From an uncultured Muribaculum sp. (GTDB lineage Bacteria > Bacteroidota > Bacteroidia > Bacteroidales > Muribaculaceae), in the NCBI GenBank assembly GCA_910587665.1, contig CAJUMZ010000016.1, forward strand, positions 9,248-73,247: DNA of 64,000 nucleotides, given 5' to 3'. Position numbers and translations under genes: made by a program. Numbering within the stretch: position 1 is the stretch's first letter; the number at the start of each line of letters is the position of its first letter. Shown here one piece after another: positions 62,795 to 64,000 of the stretch. Under the pieces are notes generated by a model that did no database searches, was not told where the DNA came from, and was given only the letters and a program-made list of their open reading frames with translations.

Positions 62795-63013
62795 CACCCA
62801 TCGACCGCAATACGCCTATGGGCAATGCTGAACACCGACAATCGTCATCGCCTTATGGAATGGCATCGGGAACGCTGCCCTCACCATAAGACTCAATGCC
62901 GCCTGTCCGTGTTCCGGGACACATTGCCTTATGTGGATTTTCCCGAAAGCCCCGCCACTCGCCACTTGACCTTCAACCACCTGAAAGAACAGTGGCGCAA
63001 TATCGAGACCTGA
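62795..63013 (+). pseudogene. Degenerate gene remnant
   Basis: An open frame of 73 codons whose end reads like a real protein (LSVFRDTLPYVDFPESPATR, then FNHLKEQWRNIET), but with an in-frame stop at 62792-62794 and no convincing start before the ATG at 62825. The upstream 60 residues would need a frameshift. I do not recognise the family. It is probably the tail of a decayed gene of the conjugative element. Its stop codon lies in the loop of a strong hairpin. Confidence 0.35.
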
Positions 63014-63046
63014 ATGTCTCCGGTATTGCGCCACACTTCTTTTTCA
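62992..63046 (+). terminator. Strong hairpin/terminator at the end of the gene remnant
   Basis: An 11-bp perfect arm GTGGCGCAATA (62992-63002) pairs with 63024-63034, inside which GAGAC pairs with GTCTC around a CTGAAT loop that holds the stop codon. A T-rich run follows. Confidence 0.65.
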
Positions 63047-63086
63047 CCGGGGTTGTCACAGTGCCATCTGTCGGTCTTTTAGGCCA

Positions 63087-63110
63087 TTGCCGCCACCGCA
63101 GGGGCGGCAA
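63087..63110. repeat. GC-rich hairpin TTGCCGCC/GGCGGCAA
   Basis: 8-bp perfect arms (63087-63094 and 63103-63110) with an 8-base loop. It is part of the inverted-repeat-rich stretch 62640-63391, which holds no sure gene. Confidence 0.5.
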
Positions 63111-63391
63111 GGATATGTTTTCTTGGGCTTTCATACCGGGGGAGCCATTTGAATCAGAGCATACAATAGACAAGCGGGTAAGTATGGGTTGCTTGACTTG
63201 GCTGAACGTTCGGCGAAGGGATATTCTTACGGCTTCGGCATAAAAAATCTCCAGACCTCCTGCGTCGGCTCGTATTTTTTATGTCGAGGCCCGAACATCC
63301 CTTTTCTTCCGCCTCACGCCTTGCAGGTGTCAAGCAACTCATACAACCACACTGTCATTGGACGCATGGTTAAAAAAAAGCTCCCACCGAT

Positions 63392-63616
63392 ATGAAAGCC
63401 ACAAGAAAACATAAAGATTTTAGTTCAAGGCAAGCTCGCCAATCCTCCTATCAATACCGCATAATCACAACGGCGGTCAAGGTGGTGGCAGTCATCATCG
63501 GAGCGGTCATAGGGATAACGTTGTGGGCGATAGCGAAACCCATATTGAGGGGAATAGGTCGGCTCATATCAATCCTCACCGCAATAGGAGCAATCCTTTG
63601 GTTATTAACACTCTAA
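63392..63616 (+). CDS. Small membrane protein of the conjugative element, unknown function
   Basis: A 74-residue protein. A basic N-terminus (KATRKHKDFSSRQARQSS) is followed by two hydrophobic stretches (about 28-50 and 58-73). I do not recognise the family. It lies 11 bases before the PcfK-like gene, so it is probably part of the conjugative element operon. Coding is supported by the long open frame and position only. Confidence 0.5.
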   Translation: MKATRKHKDFSSRQARQSSYQYRIITTAVKVVAVIIGAVIGITLWAIAKPILRGIGRLISILTAIGAILWLLTL

Positions 63617-63627
63617 AAATCACGACT

Positions 63628-64000
63628 ATGGCAACGAAAGAAAACAAAGGCACACGAGCCTTCAACGACACCATCAAGGCTTATCTTGAAAAAAGAGCCG
63701 AGAATGACGCTCTCTTTGCGATAAAGTTTGCGAACCCCACCAAGTCAGTGGATGAATGTGTCACCTTCATACTCAACGAGGTAAAGAAAAGCGGTTGTTG
63801 CGGATTTACCGATGCGGAGGTGTACGGAATGGCAATCCACTATTGGGAGGAAAGCGAGATAGAGGTCGGCAATCCAATCAACTGCCAGGTGGTGGTGAAC
63901 CATACGGTTGAACTCACCGAGGAAGAAAAGGAACAGGCACGGCAGGTGGAAAAGCCGGGGCTGATTGACCCCGGGAAGCAAAGTGCACTTGACCCCCGAG
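63628..64000 (+). CDS. PcfK-like protein (partial)
   Basis: The frame is open to the window edge, so about 124 residues are seen. It begins MATKENKGTRAFNDTIKAYL and has VDECVTFILNEVKKSGCCGF and EVYGMAIHYWEESEIE, matching the PcfK-like family of conjugative transposons in Bacteroides, where pcfJ usually follows. It marks the start of an integrative conjugative element beyond the window. Confidence 0.85.
   Translation, partial: MATKENKGTRAFNDTIKAYLEKRAENDALFAIKFANPTKSVDECVTFILNEVKKSGCCGFTDAEVYGMAIHYWEESEIEVGNPINCQVVVNHTVELTEEEKEQARQVEKPGLIDPGKQSALDPR

Noticed and set aside
62896..63243. Plus-strand open frame of 115 codons
   Set aside because: It overlaps the hairpin terminator and the remnant in another frame and reads as low-complexity protein with many Arg, Pro and Gly; no family match.
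1..64000. CRISPR array, insertion sequence or prophage
   Set aside because: I saw no regularly spaced repeats, no transposase frame and no phage structural genes in the window.

Overview
The window looks like Bacteroidales chromosome, probably a Muribaculaceae-type gut anaerobe. The evidence is the promoter style (a -7 box TAnnTTTG with a TTTG/TTG about 19-21 bp upstream, in front of many genes), lipoproteins with the C-S-D-D-D-D type export signal, a T9SS type B sorting domain, a Porin_10 family porin, and the small DUF4295 gene after L28-L33. The exact genus cannot be fixed from this sequence alone. About 60 kb is ordinary core chromosome. The last 4 kb are accessory DNA.

Layout. 1-3.1 kb: nadE (cut by the window edge) divergent from menD. 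3.2-3.9 kb: ribosomal proteins L28, L33 and DUF4295. 4.0-7.5 kb: a tiny membrane protein, a split ThrE-type exporter, an Ig-fold lipoprotein and a LysR regulator. 7.5-13.5 kb (minus strand): one apparent seven-gene operon, a thioredoxin-like DUF5106 protein, DoxX, mnmA, a bifunctional-nuclease protein, a nucleoside transporter, rsmE and kdsA. 13.6-16.8 kb: clpB and a lipoprotein. 16.9-20.6 kb (minus): etfB-etfA-acyl-CoA dehydrogenase. 20.6-25.8 kb (minus): purL and a PurF paralogue that lacks the catalytic cysteine. 26-31.8 kb: tig, clpP, clpX and recQ, with a near-perfect sigma-54 promoter in front of tig. 31.9-38.7 kb: purU, hisH-hisA-hisF-hisIE, ftsE, then lysC-lysA. 38.8-39.4 kb (minus): ahpC. 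39.6-45.6 kb: a metal efflux locus (His/Cys-rich small protein, adaptor, RND pump, TolC-type channel). 45.7-49.6 kb: sodB, a potassium-channel-like protein with an unusual filter, a T9SS substrate and a lytic transglycosylase. 49.7-52.5 kb: uvrA. 52.5-53.2 kb: a long AT-rich gap crowded with TTGCAA palindromes, ahead of an HTH regulator. 53.8-55.5 kb: pyrK-pyrD. 55.5-58.3 kb (minus): a solute-binding-like protein and a porin. 58.5-60.2 kb: rplY, pth and an S4 RNA-binding protein.

Accessory end. From about 60.2 kb the character changes. A non-coding tract with a tRNA/tmRNA-end-like hairpin is followed on the minus strand by a two-gene rloA/rloB module (ABC-type ATPase plus Toprim-like protein, as in AbiL and related to PARIS). 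Then comes a hairpin-rich, more GC-rich stretch leading into a small membrane protein and a PcfK-like gene, which marks the edge of a conjugative element running out of the window.

The strongest leads are the sigma-54 element before tig-clpP-clpX, the TTGCAA cluster, the rloA/rloB island with its own palindrome, the Cys-less PurF paralogue, and the TVGCN channel filter. All functional statements are inferred from sequence reading without database searches.
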